Source: Arenicola marina (lineage: Eukaryota; Annelida; Polychaeta; Arenicolidae). Taken from it: a stretch of 64,000 nt of DNA. The stretch is from NCBI GenBank assembly GCA_964019135.1, contig OZ025257.1, positions 42,425,798-42,489,797 on the forward strand, read 5' to 3'. Positions 53,472 to 64,000 of the stretch are shown piece after piece. Numbering within the stretch: the stretch's first letter is position 1; every line of letters starts with the position of its first letter. The translations under genes and the position numbers were made by a program. The notes under the pieces were generated by a model, which was not told where the DNA came from, searched no databases, and worked only from the letters and a program-made list of their open reading frames with translations.

Positions 53472-53931
53472 TCGTTGACGATTAATCGTATTGTAACGCG
53501 AGAATATACAGTTTACATGGCGATATCTATAGCAATTAAATGATTTACTGTTTCATCAAAGCAAAATGACTTGTTCATCTATTACCTATTCATAATAGTA
53601 CTTGATCGCAGACTTCAAACAATGATTAATGACATAGTTAACACCTTCATTGCCTCTTCCGCCACCTATTCATTCTTCTTCATTCACTCGTACTATAGCA
53701 CGAGAACATAAGACACACAATGATTAATAACCTTGTTGAATATACCTATTTACATACTAATTTATACTATTTATACCCCGTACTATAACGCGGAAACAAA
53801 GATTTCAAGCAATTATGAATAACCTTGTTGACAGCTTAATTAGCTATTTACATCGTAATTTATGCTACCACGGGGGGGGGGGGAGGAGGGTGTGTGTGCT
53901 TGATGTCTCTGGACTCACTCTCCCTACTACT
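53472..53931. repeat. Right inverted repeat of Polinton A, outer part
   Basis: Continuation of 37363-37953 after the copy B insertion. It ends GGACTCACTCTCCCTACTACT, the inverse of the left terminus at 21900. Confidence 0.88.
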
Positions 53932-53937
53932 AACATA
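53932..53937 (+). repeat. Target-site duplication, right (Polinton A)
   Basis: AACATA, identical to 21894-21899. Confidence 0.88.
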
Positions 53938-54655
53938 AGTGGCCAACATCACTTTTTTTTCTCTGCAAGCCGTATTGTATCAGGTTTGGTTTTAGACCTA
54001 AGCATTATATATCGATGTTTATATTTTGCACATTTTTTGACAAGCTGTTTTATCTTCTCAGCGTTCTAAACATTAGGCAACAAAACGTTAGGTATATTTA
54101 TTACTGTTAGAATATGCAAACTGAAGAGATACCGTTCGATTTGGGAAGATTGCTAGATTACTATCGTAATTAATCGTGTCATGTTCTCCACCATTACATG
54201 GTGATACCGATCAGCGGATGGGTAAAATACAAGTCATATTTAACAAAGATTTGTTGTTAAGGTCATTTAATAAATGACGGATGCAAAGCAATACCTATTG
54301 GCATGTTGCATATCACAAAAACGAAGCTTCAAGCACAGCTTGACCACATTGAAATGTCTGCCTTTTAGCAGTGCCATATAATTAAATCCATATCTTATAA
54401 GTACCAGATAACTTTAATTGATCCTGCTTTAAATATAAGCAATGACATGACTGTTGTGAGGCCGTCCAAACCCCCACACGGCCGAAGGGAGCGCCCCACA
54501 AAAGCCAATGGAAATCACAAACTATTAAACCCCAAACACTGCAGCAAGCCCCTGCTTTAACCGCCTTAACGTGAGTCCAAATAGTAAAGATTGAGACATA
54601 TGATCAGGCTATGCTTGAAACTGCGTACAAACAAAACACACAAAAGAATATATGT
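53938..54655. other. No recognised gene
   Basis: A/T-rich DNA right of Polinton A; I see nothing coding or repetitive that I can support. Confidence 0.5.
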
Positions 54656-55080
54656 ATAGAGAGAGCCTCTGCTCTACACCCTATTTGAGTCCATTATTAA
54701 CACACTATACTGTCGTTACAAGCGAAGAATATTTAAATTATTCTAGATATATGCGGATCTTCAATAAAAGTAACTGTTAATAGGGGGAGCCCCTGCTCTA
54801 CACCATATACAGTTACGTAACACCACACGATCGTCGTTACAAGCTAGTAATGTAACCATATTCTAAATATAAACCAATCATCAAGAATATAGAACACAGG
54901 GGGAGCCCCTGCTCTACACCCAATGCAGTTAAGTATCAACACCACTCAACCGTCGTTACAAGCTGTTAATATACACATCTACTAGGTATAAACGAATCAT
55001 TAAGAATAATAATTATACATAGAGGGAGCCCCTGTACTTGACCCAATTCAGTCAGGAATTAACACCCGTAAACGTAGTTA
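54656..55080 (+). repeat. Tandem repeat of about 120 bases, four copies
   Basis: GGGAGCCCCTGCTCTACACC (variants) falls at about 54663, 54787, 54903 and 55026, spacings of 124, 116 and 123, followed each time by GTCGTTACAAGC or a variant. It lies just beyond the 3' side of the tyrosine-recombinase retroelement. Confidence 0.75.
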
Positions 55081-55100
55081 TAAGATAGATATAACAAACA

Positions 55101-55129
55101 TTTTTTTTATATGAGGGTCAGCCTTTATT
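55101..55129 (-). terminator. Possible poly(A) signal and A-run, minus strand
   Basis: Read on the minus strand, AATAAA (55124-55129) is followed about 16 bases later by eight A (55108-55101). It may mark the 3' end of a transcript or of a retroelement copy. Confidence 0.45.
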
Positions 55130-55401
55130 GACGAGGACATTTACAACTCAGCTTCGCCACATGCAGCAAGAATACTCCAGACACTCACGCGCAAGCAGAA
55201 GGGTGAGTCTTCAGTAATTAAAACCAATCCTAAAATGTATGATATAGACAATATATAGTCCATACGCATGGAGAGAAAACCGAAATAACGCTATTAAGTA
55301 GGCGGCAAAGAAGGTGGACCTGGGAGCTAAAAGTGACCCCCGGGATTACCGCTACAAATGGTGCTATCACCCTGAGGTAGGAACGTTGACATAAGGAAGA
55401 A

Positions 55402-56109
55402 TTATGTGTGCTCGGCCAATATATTTCTTGTTGGCGTCCGATCTCCACCTGCCGGATTGTCTGATAGTGGCATCAGACACCCCAAAGCAGCCGCATGAGT
55501 CGCAGCGCCTATTCTGAAGGAATGGGACCTAATAAGATTTTGGTCAATACCCGCCAGTTTGAGTGATTTGTTTAAGCTGGTGATAAAGTATGTCCTGGAG
55601 ACCGGAGACCCATTAGACAGAAAAAACAAAGGCCTAGGAGCTGACCCTCTAGCCTTCAAATATTTTCCAAGCGAAAGCATGGGGCAGTAAGGAGAAAAGG
55701 TGGCTCTGACCAAAAGTGTTTCATTTCTACCCTTAGAGTGTTTGAAACCTTTCATGTTTAGCATGATAGTGCCACTGTCATTATTGAGACAAATGTCTTC
55801 CCGCTGTAAAACATGTTCATTTGACACTGAAGTAACTGTCAACTCACCTATCCTTAAAAAGGCGTGGAACATTAGCAAATACATAGCTGAGAGGAGAGAC
55901 TGCTCATATGGTGAGAAGAGCGAAGATTTAAGTTTATCAATTAGCGAGTGTAGCATAACAATGGTAATAGGTTCTCGCTTGTCAGGTTGATATTTCAGAT
56001 TTTTGATAGCAAATGTAGCAGTAGGGTCTGGTTTACACGCCAGCTTAAAGGCAAATGAGATAGCTGATACGTGACTTGTGATAGTTGCTGGAGCGAGACC
56101 TTTTTGCAA
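55402..56109 (-). pseudogene. Tyrosine recombinase of DIRS-like element
   Basis: Has the N-terminal GLAPATITSHVSAISFAFKL helix bundle, the box I arginine in FHAFLRIGELTVTS and the box II H..R in IRSHSFRIGAATHAA. This enzyme would integrate circular cDNA by site-specific recombination. Treated as part of a broken element. Confidence 0.85.
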
Positions 56110-56240
56110 TATATAAGTGTGATGTTATATAAGACATGATTTGAACCGGTTCAATTGAAGAAGTTGGTAGTTCAGGGAAATAGTTACCGCAAAATTCCAA
56201 AAATTTCCTCAGCGTCTTGTGATAAGACATTCTAGTATTA

Positions 56241-57574
56241 TTAGAAATCGACGCCATAAGCAGTTGATTCACAGTAGGGTGACAGGGCAAGTGGAATAAC
56301 TTGGGGTGATAAATCCAACCATGGAGCCACCATCCTGGCCGAATCCACATGGAAACGTGACAGCATATCTGCAATTACGTTTGTTTTCCCGAGAATGTAC
56401 TTCGCTCTGAATAGGATATTAAATTTCACTGACAGCATAACATGAAACGGTTTACTAATACCCATGGTAGTGGCTATCAGCCTTCGACAAAAAGCTCTTC
56501 CAGGAACAATCACCTTGCAAGCAAAATTCAAAGACCCAAGCAGCGACTGCATCTCTCTTAAACACGGTCTTTTCATTGATATTTTGGATAGTTTAGCTTT
56601 TAATTCCGAAAGTTTATCAAATGGAAGTCTGACTTCGCTCAAGATGGTGTCTTCAATTCCATATAATGATAGCGTTGTAGTAGGATGTACAGTCTTTGAA
56701 GACTTTATATCAATACCTATTGTCCTGGCCATGGAAATAAATGCAGAGAGATCGGAAGCACACTTGTCTGATTGAGCCATTGAGCCTGATTGACCCAAAA
56801 ACATGAAATCATCCAAAATATGGCTCATTCGCGAAACACCATATTTGTTCATGGCAATCCACTGTAATAAAGAGCTAAATCGTTCAAAGATTTGACAAGA
56901 AGCTGATAATCCCGATAATCCTGATAATCCTACTTATAATGGTAGGCAGCGATTATAGTAGTATTTGTCCTTCTATTGAAATCCAAACAAATGATTAGAA
57001 TCTGGATGAATGGGAACTATCCGATATGCTGCTTCGATGTCGGCTTTTGCCACTAGACATCCTTTTCCTATGGATTGTATAATACTGATGGCATCATCCA
57101 GAGTTTGATAAGACATAGTTGAATCTTCCAATGGGATATTTGAATTAACAGATTCACCCTGACGTGATTTAGGATGAGATAAGTCATGAATTAAACGAAA
57201 TTCATCAGTTTCCTTTTTGGGATGAAGACCTAAAGGGGACATTTTCAAGTTTGGAAAGGGAGGAAGGTCAAAGAGTCCTGCGATACGGCCTAATGACAAC
57301 TCCTTTTCTAACTTGTTTTCTACAAGCATAGGTTGTTTTACAATGGAGGGGTGATTTGGGCTAACTGATATAGATGGTTCCAATTCGACAGGGATATAAA
57401 ATCCCTCAGAAAAACCCTGTCAGAGAAATGCAATAACCATGCAAAAGCATGGTAATTCTTAACATTGACTGGGGTGGGAATGATCGTGTCATCAACCAGA
57501 ATCAAGAGTTCATTGTTTATAAGATTGATTAATTGGGGTTGTTTTAAGCATTGGTCTGGCGAAGGGTCGGGCAA
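56241..57574 (-). pseudogene. Reverse transcriptase/RNase H region of DIRS-like element
   Basis: Shows NYHAFAWLL, VENKLEKELSLGRIAGLFD, SPLGLHPKKETDEFRLIHDL, AKADIEAAYRIVPIHPDS (fingers/palm start), the catalytic DD in SHILDDFMFLG, MQSLLGSLNFACKVIVPGRA (thumb) and NVIADMLSR (RNase H end). Broken in places. Confidence 0.83.
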
Positions 57575-58058
57575 TATTACTTCCCTGCTTGGCCCGGCAT
57601 TGTGTTTGGGGGCGAGGTCCGTTACAGGTGATGCATTGATGTTTATGGAGGCAGTTTCGCCCTCTGGAGCGGGTTTGACTGTTGTACTTGAAGCAAAATT
57701 ATTTAGACGCTGCCACTCTTTTGAGTATCGATTTTAATAAAGCGATGTCCTATGGCTGGAGCATTGAATCGGCTTACGAAGGTCCCTGTAACTGACGTCA
57801 GTATTGAGGCATTTAGCCGCCAGGAAACCAGTCAAATGTGGTCTTTGTAGAATCTGGGTTGTCCGCTTGTTAATTTCAAGCTTAAGTTCATTAAGAATGT
57901 TGATAAAATGAATCTTTATTACCGAATTGTTTTGGTTTATTCTTATTATGAATGAGTCACGTCTCGCACCGCTCACTTACCACTGTTTGCACATGGACAG
58001 CTACGCTTACTTCACATCTTGACAGCGATCACATTGTTCACACGGAGAAGGACAGGAG
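57575..58058. other. Upstream of the DIRS-like element, no recognised gene
   Basis: A frame on the minus strand (57734-57976) has no recognisable domain. This may be the leader or an unrecognised gag-like part of the retroelement, or flanking DNA. Confidence 0.4.
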
Positions 58059-59443
58059 ATGGTTGTCACCCTGACCACATCATGTATACGATGGGTGGTG
58101 GGTCAGGATATGGTTGTCACCCTGACCACATCATGTCTACGATGGGTGGTGGGTCAGGATATGGTAGTCACCCCGACCACATCATGTCTACGATGGGTGG
58201 TGGGTCAGGATATGGTAGTCACCCTGACCACATCACGTCTACGATGGGTGGTGGGTCAGGATATGGTAGTCACCCCGACCACATCATGTCTACGATGGGT
58301 GGTGGGTCAGGATATGTTAGTCACCCTGACCACATCATGTATACGATGGGTGGTGGGTCAGGATATGGTAGTCACCCCGACCACATCATGTCTACGATGG
58401 GTGGTGGGTCAGGATATGGTAGTCACCCTGACCACATGTCTACGATGGGTGGTGGGTCAGGATATGGTAGTCACCCTGACCACATCATGTCTACGATGGG
58501 TGGTGGGTTAGGATATGGTTGTCACCCTGAACACATCATGTATACGATGGGTGGTGGATCAGAATATGGTACTCACCCCGACCACATCATGTATACGATG
58601 GGTGGTGGGTCAGGATATGGTAGTCACCCTGACCACATCATGTCTACGATGGGTGGTGGGTCAGGATATGGTTGTCACCCTGACCACATCATGCCTACGA
58701 TGGGTGGTGGGTCAGGATTAGGTTGTCACCCTGACCACATCATGTCTACGATGGGTGGTGGGTCAGGATATGGTAGTCACCCTGACCACATCATGTATAC
58801 GATGGGTGGTGGGTCAGGATATGGTTGTCACCCTGACCACATCATGTCTACGATGGGTGGTGGGTCAGGATATGGTTGTCACCCTAACCACATCATGTCT
58901 ACGATGGGTGGTGGGTCAGGATATGGTTGTCACCCTGACCACATCATGCCTACGATGGGTGGTGGGTCAGGATATGGTTGTCAGCCTGACCACATCAGGT
59001 CTACGATGGGTGGTGGGTCAGGATATGGTTGTCACCCTGACCACATCATGTCTACGATGGGTGGTGGGTCAGGATATGGTTGTCACCCTGACCACATCAT
59101 ATATGGGTGGTGGGTCAGGATATGGTTGTCACCCTGACCACATCATGTCTACGATGGGTGGTGGGTCAGGATATGGTTGTCACCCTGACCACATCATGTC
59201 TACGATGGATGGTGGGTCAGGATATGGTTGTCACCCTGACCACATCATGTCTACGATGGGTGGTGGGTCAGGATATGGTAGTCACCCTGACCACACAATG
59301 TATACGATGAGTGGTGGGTCAGGATATGGTTGTCACCCTGACCACATCATGTGTACGATGGGTGGTGGGTCAGGATATGGTTGTCACCCTGACCACATCA
59401 TGTCTACGATGGGTGGTGGGTCAGGATATGGTTGTCACCCTGA
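58059..59443 (+). repeat. 51-base minisatellite, about 27 copies
   Basis: The unit contains ATGGTTGTCACCCTGACCAC, ATCATGTCTACGATGG and GTGGTGGGTCAGGAT. One frame reads GYGCHPDHIMSTMGGGS per unit, another MVVTLTTSCLRWVVGQD. Units near the left mostly read GYGS (AGT), units to the right mostly GYGC (TGT). Two units differ in length (near 58430 and 59100). I regard the open frames as a by-product of the unit length. Confidence 0.95.
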
Positions 59444-60160
59444 TACGCGTCTTGATATGCGTCATGTTTTTTGCGTCATAGTGTGCGTCATTCACATTAA
59501 GGCAACCCGCCCCCGTCAATGTCGAGCAGCGCGCCATTTTGCCGGTGGACGCGTATATCGGGACAATTTATGTGGCTATCACTGAAGGAACTCTTCACAG
59601 TGGAGGTAGGCTTCAAGGGAAACGCGTAAAACGAGAGATCAGGGCCGAAATTTGCGGATGAATGTGTGGCAGTTCCAATCCGCGCAGTAGACCATGATCT
59701 TAGTGTTTCGTGGAAAAATAGCATCGGAACAAATTGATGTATGTCTTGCAACGATTGCCTGTGTATTAAAACCCATCATTGGAGTTAGAATCGCAGCTAT
59801 TTATGTTTGCGATGGTCACACGCTCTTGTCTTGCTGTCACTGTAGTCGTCATTTCCGGTTTGAATATAAGTAGTGTCGCCTCCTGATTGGTCAATCGCGG
59901 ACACACCTCCAAAGACGGCTGCCGCGTGGTTAATCGTGGCTGGCGGTCACTTCTAACTGTCATTGTGGGAAACAGACAGGATGGAAAATTATCTAATTTG
60001 GAGGACAGTTGGGTATATATAATATCAATTGTAAAAAGCAGCACTAGAGACAAGGCTGGCGGCTCCCTTTAAGCATATTACCCTGACGACACGTACTGCG
60101 CCAGCATTGTTATCGGTTGCTCAGCCCAAGTGACGTACATCGCACCTGCACCACTCGTCT
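59444..60160. other. Unique spacer between minisatellites
   Basis: About 700 bases with several GCGTCAT words near 59455-59490; no recognisable gene. Confidence 0.5.
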
Positions 60161-62405
60161 CTTAGCCAGGGTCCCCATTATTCTTATAGCTAGGGTCCTC
60201 ATTATTCTCATAGCCAGGGTCTCCATTATTCTCATAGCCAGGATCCCCATTATTATCATAGCCAATATCCCCATTATTCTCATAGCCAGGGTCCCCATTA
60301 TTCTCATAGCCAGGGTCCCCATTATTCTTATAGCCAGGGTCCCCATTATTCTCATAGCCAGGGTCCCCATTATTCTCATAGCCAGGATCCCCATTATTAT
60401 CATAGCCAATATCCCCATTATTCTCATAACCAGGGTCCCCATTATTCTCATAGCCAGGGTCCCCATTATTCTTATAGCCAGGGTCCCCGTTATTCTCATA
60501 GCCAGGGTCCCCATTATTCTCATAGCCAGGATCCCCATTATTATTATAGCCAATATCCCCATTATTCTCATAGCCAGGGTCCCCATTATTCTCATAGCCA
60601 GGATCCCCATTATTCTCATAGCCAGGGTCCCCATTATTCTTATAGCCAGGATCCCCATTATTATCATAGCCAATATCCCCATTATTCTCATAGCCAGGGT
60701 CCCCATTATTCTCATAGCCAGGGTCCCCATTATTCTTATAGCCAGGGTCCCCATTATTCTCATAGCCAGGGTCCCCATTATTATCATAGCCAGAATCCCC
60801 ATTATTATCATAGCCAATATTCCCATTATTCTCATAACCAGGGTCCCCATTATTCTCATAGCCAGGGTCCCCATTATTCTTATAGCCAGGGTCCCCAATA
60901 TTCTCACAGCCAGGGTCCCCATTATTCTCATAGCCAGGATCCCTATTATTATCATAGCCAATATCCCCATTATTCTCATAGCCAGGGTCCCCATTATTCT
61001 CATAGCCAGGGTCCCCATTATTCTCATAGCCAGGGTCCCCATTATTCTCATAGCCAGGGTCCCCATTATTCTCATAGCCAGTGTCTCCATTATTCTCATA
61101 GCCAGGGTCCCCATTATTCTCATAGCCAGGGTCCCCATTATTCTTATAGCCAGGGTCCCCATTATTCTCATAGCCAGGGTCCCCATTATTCTCATAGCCA
61201 GGGTCCCCATTATTCTCATAGCCAGGGTCCCCATTATTCTCATAGCCAGGGTCCCTATTATTCTCATAGCCAGGGTCCCCATTATTCTCATAGCCAGGGT
61301 TCCCATTATTCTCATAGCCAGTGTCCCCATTATTCTCATAGCCAGGGTCCCCATTATTCTCATAGCCAGGGTCCCCATTATTATCATAGCCAATGTCCCC
61401 ATTATTCTCATAGTCAGGGTCCCCATTACTCTCTTAGCCAGGGTCCCCATTATTCTCATAGCCAGGGTCCCCATTATTCTCATAGCCAGGGTCCCCATTA
61501 TTCTCATAGCCAGGGTCCCCATTATTCTCATAGCCAGGGTCCCCATTATTCTCATAGCCAGGGTCCCCATTATTCTCATAGCCAGGGTCCCCATTATTCT
61601 TATAGCCAGGGTCCCCATTATTCTTATAGCCAGGGTCCCCATTATTCTTATAGCCAGGGTCCCCATTATTCTCATAGCCAGGGTCCCCATTATTCTCATA
61701 GCCAGGGTCCCCATTATTCTCATAGCCAGGGTCCCCATTATTCTTTTAGCCAGGGTCCCCATTATTCTTATAGCCAGGGTCCCCATTATTCTCATAGCCA
61801 GGGTCCCCATTATTCTCATAGCCAGGGTCCCCATTATTCTCATAGCCAGGGTCCCCATTATTCTCATAGCCAGGGTCCCCATTATTCTCATAGCCAGTGT
61901 CTCCATTATTCTCATAGCCAGGGTCCCCATTATTCTCATAGCCAGGGTCCCCATTATTCTCATAGCCAGGGTCCCCATTATTCTTATAGCAAGGGTCCCC
62001 ATTATTCTCATAGCCAGGGTCCCCATTATTCTCATAGCCAGGGTCCCCATTATTCTCATAGCCAGGGTCCCCATTATTCTCATAGCCAGGGTCCCCATTA
62101 TTCTCATAGCCAGGGTTCCCATTATTCTCATAGCCAGGGTTCCCATTATTCTCATAGCCAGTGTCCCCATTATTCTCATAGCCAGGGTCCCCATTATTAT
62201 CATAGCCAATGTCCCCATTATTCTCATAGCCAGGGTCCCCATTACTCTCTTAGCCAGGGTCCCCATTATTCTCATAGCCAGGGTCCCCATTATTCTCATA
62301 GCCAGGGTCCCCATTATTCTCATAGCCAGGGTCCCCATTATTCTCATAGCCAGGGTCCCCATTATTCTTTTAGCCAGGGTCCCCATTATTCTTATAGCCA
62401 GGGTC
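60161..62405 (+). repeat. 24-base minisatellite, about 94 copies with higher-order structure
   Basis: The unit CAGGGTCCCCATTATTCTCA + TAGC encodes LIARVPII on the plus strand and MRIMGTLA on the minus strand, so both strands are open for over 760 codons. Variant units marked ATTATTATCATAGCCAATAT recur every 144 or 120 bases in the left half; in the right half variant patterns repeat at 816 bases. Not a gene in my view: no start context, composition purely of the repeat. Confidence 0.95.
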
Positions 62406-62409
62406 ACCG

Positions 62410-62885
62410 TGCATCGTCAAAAAAATTCTCAATTAAATCCCATTATGTGAGACTGAGTCTACACGTAACCATTATATGCTGAATGAGAAGCGCACTGTTT
62501 AAGGAACAATACCCCTCTGTGCACACATAAGGAACGGACTTCCTTGCGCTATTTCTGCAACTTCTGTTCGCCCTTATTATTGTTACAGACCCCTGACACT
62601 CCTAACGACTGAGGCACAGACCTGTGGAGTGGTCTAGGGGAGGCCTTCACCATATCCCAGGGACATAAGGAGAGCCGACCAACCACGTGGGCTGCCAGCG
62701 CCCAACAGAACAGACTCGCGCTAGGCCGGGGCTAAGCTCGGAGTGTGGAGCGGCGCTAGGATTATAATGAGCAGGCCCCAGGGCTGGAAGGATATCGAAC
62801 AATGGTATATACAAAGCTTCACCGCGGAACCGCTGTAAATACAAAACATACCTGAATCAAGGGAGGGTAATTAGTCCCTCGCTAT
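62410..62885. other. Unique spacer between minisatellites
   Basis: About 475 bases, somewhat G/C-rich near 62640-62780. I looked for tRNA- or SINE-like boxes and found none I could support. Confidence 0.45.
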
Positions 62886-62891
62886 TCATAT

Positions 62892-63640
62892 GTGTCCATA
62901 ACAAGGGACGCCAGTGCCCATTAAGACCATGTTGTAACAAGGGACGCCAGTGTCCTTAAATAACATGTTGTAACAAGGGACGCCTGTGCCCATTAAGACC
63001 ATGTGGTACCGAGGGACGCCAGTGCCCATAAAGACCATGTTGTAACAAGGGACGCCAGTGTCCTTAAATAACATGTTGTAACAAGGGACGCCTGTGTCCT
63101 TAAAGATCATGTTGTAACAATGGACGCCAGTGTCCTTAAATAACATGTTGTAACAAGGGACGCCAGTGTCCTTAAATAACATGTTGTAACAAGGGACGCC
63201 TGTGTCCTTAAAGATCATGTTGTAACAATGGACGCCAGTGCCCATAAAGACCATGTTGTAATGAGGGACGCCAGTGCCCATAAAGACCATGTTGTAACGA
63301 GGGACGCCAGTGTCCATTAAGACCATGTTGTAACAAGGGACGCCAGTGCCCATAAAGACCATGTTGTAACAAGGGACGTCAGTGTCCTTAAAACCATGTT
63401 GTAACAAGGGACGCCAGTGTCCTTAAAACCATGTTGTAACGAGGGACGCCAGTGTCCATAAAGACCATGTTGTACCGAGGGACGCCAGTGCCCATTAAGA
63501 CCATGTTGTAACAAGGGACGCCAGTGTCCATAAAGACCATGTTGTACCGAGGGACGCCAGTGCCCATTAAGACCATGTTGTAACAAGGGACGCCAGTGTC
63601 CATAAAGAGCATGTTGTAGCAAGGGACGCCAGTGGCCATA
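62892..63640 (+). repeat. 36-base minisatellite block
   Basis: Unit ACCATGTTGTAACAAGGGAC + GCCAGTGCCCATAAAG. On the minus strand it reads YNMVFMGTGVPC-type 12-residue units. Variants CCTTAAATAAC and CATTAAGACC alternate in a patterned way. Confidence 0.93.
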
Positions 63641-64000
63641 GCAACCATGTAACAAGGGACGCCCGTGCCCATAGCAACCATATAACAAGGGACGCCAGTG
63701 CCCATAGCGACTATGTAGCAAGGGACGCCAGTGCCCATAGCGACTATGTAGCAAGGGACGCCAGTGCCCATAGCGCCTATGTAACAATGGACGCCAGTGC
63801 CTATAGCGACCATGTAACAAGGGACGCCAGTGCCTATAGCGACCATGTAACAAGGGACGCCAGTGCCCATAGCGACCATGTAACAAGGGACGCCAGTGCC
63901 CATAGCGACCATGTAACAAGGGACGCCAGTGCCCATAGCGACCATGTAACAAGGGACGCCAGTGCCTATAGCGACCATGTAACAAGGGACGCCAGTGCCC
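63641..64000 (+). repeat. 33-base minisatellite block, runs off window
   Basis: Unit ACCATGTAACAAGGGACGCC + AGTGCCCATAGCG, derived from the 36-base unit by loss of three bases in ATG(TTG)TAAC and by a changed CATAGCG end. At least ten copies to the window edge. Confidence 0.93.

Larger units (their letters stand above)
21900..53931. mobile_element. Polinton copy A, interrupted by copy B
   Basis: The element starts AGTAGTAGGGAGAG and ends CTCTCCCTACTACT between AACATA duplications. Without copy B it is about 16.5 kb. It carries the full Polinton gene set, with capsid-side genes on the plus strand. It is broken: about five breaks in the polymerase region and about two in the major capsid gene, plus a few elsewhere. 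Except for the polymerase segment it is almost identical to copy B, so it is young. It predates copy B, which lies inside its right inverted repeat. Confidence 0.93.
55402..57574 (-). mobile_element. Tyrosine-recombinase retroelement (DIRS/Ngaro-like), broken
   Basis: A minus-strand element with reverse transcriptase, RNase H-type region and tyrosine recombinase in that order, the DIRS/Ngaro arrangement. Ends are not fixed; no terminal repeats were recognised with confidence. About four breaks. Capsid-like (gag) sequence was not identified upstream. Moderately old compared with the Polintons. Confidence 0.85.

Noticed and set aside
58019-59585. Long open frames reading GYGCHPDHIMSTMGGGS-type repeats as a secreted or silk-like protein gene
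   Set aside because: Two forward frames are open through the same array and the frame consists only of the 51-base unit; no signal peptide, introns or non-repeat domain are visible.
60110-62450. Open frames of over 760 codons on both strands as a repeat protein gene
   Set aside because: Both strands are open only because the 24-base unit has no stop in these frames; hydrophobic LIARVPII units are not a known fold and there is no gene context.
62640-62840. tRNA-derived SINE
   Set aside because: I looked for A and B box sequences and a cloverleaf and could not support them.
62886-64000. CRISPR-like array
   Set aside because: Units are contiguous 36- or 33-base tandem copies without unique spacers, and the DNA is from an animal.

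Overview
The window is animal genomic DNA, most likely from a marine invertebrate. It carries eukaryotic mobile elements (Polintons with spliced genes, APE-type LINEs, a tyrosine-recombinase retroelement, small inverted-repeat DNA elements), long minisatellites, and one possible C-type lectin exon. I cannot name the species; amphioxus-, mollusc- or echinoderm-like genomes would all fit. I see no intact host gene, rRNA, tRNA or CRISPR array.

Three related Polintons (Maverick/adintovirus-like elements) dominate. Copy C enters from the left edge and ends at 6872. Copy A runs from 21900 to 53931 and is flanked by the 6-base target duplication AACATA. Copy B (37954-53465) sits inside the right inverted repeat of A and is flanked by its own duplication, CACGTG. 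Gene order is shared: [PC4-like] - divergent spacer - [protein-primed DNA polymerase with zinc fingers] - [small PC4-like, opposite strand] - unknown - packaging ATPase - two small conserved proteins - chromodomain integrase - membrane protein - penton-like - basic core-like - major capsid - adenovirus-type protease - inverted repeat. B looks nearly whole, A carries several breaks, and only the end of C is seen. The copies are nearly identical except in the polymerase of A, so they are young but mosaic.

Between C and A (6873-21893) lies a patchwork of older repeats: a decayed retroelement tail with a PD-(D/E)XK-like domain, a possible C-type lectin exon, a 5'-truncated LINE with a 12-base target duplication, a 505-base inverted-repeat element, a 2.27-kb Tc1/mariner-like non-autonomous transposon, a 114-base MITE-like insert, a longer LINE at 16171-19602, and tandem arrays including a 139-base unit with telomere-like motifs.

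Right of A (53938-64000) are a ~120-base tandem repeat, a broken DIRS/Ngaro-like tyrosine-recombinase retroelement on the minus strand, and three minisatellites with unit lengths of 51, 24 and 36/33 bases. All of these lengths are multiples of three, so the arrays make long open frames that I regard as non-genic.

The points most worth a second look are the tandem PC4-domain protein, the swapped polymerase segment in copy A, the five-palindrome array in the Polinton ends, and the shared TATAAATAG boxes in front of Polinton genes.
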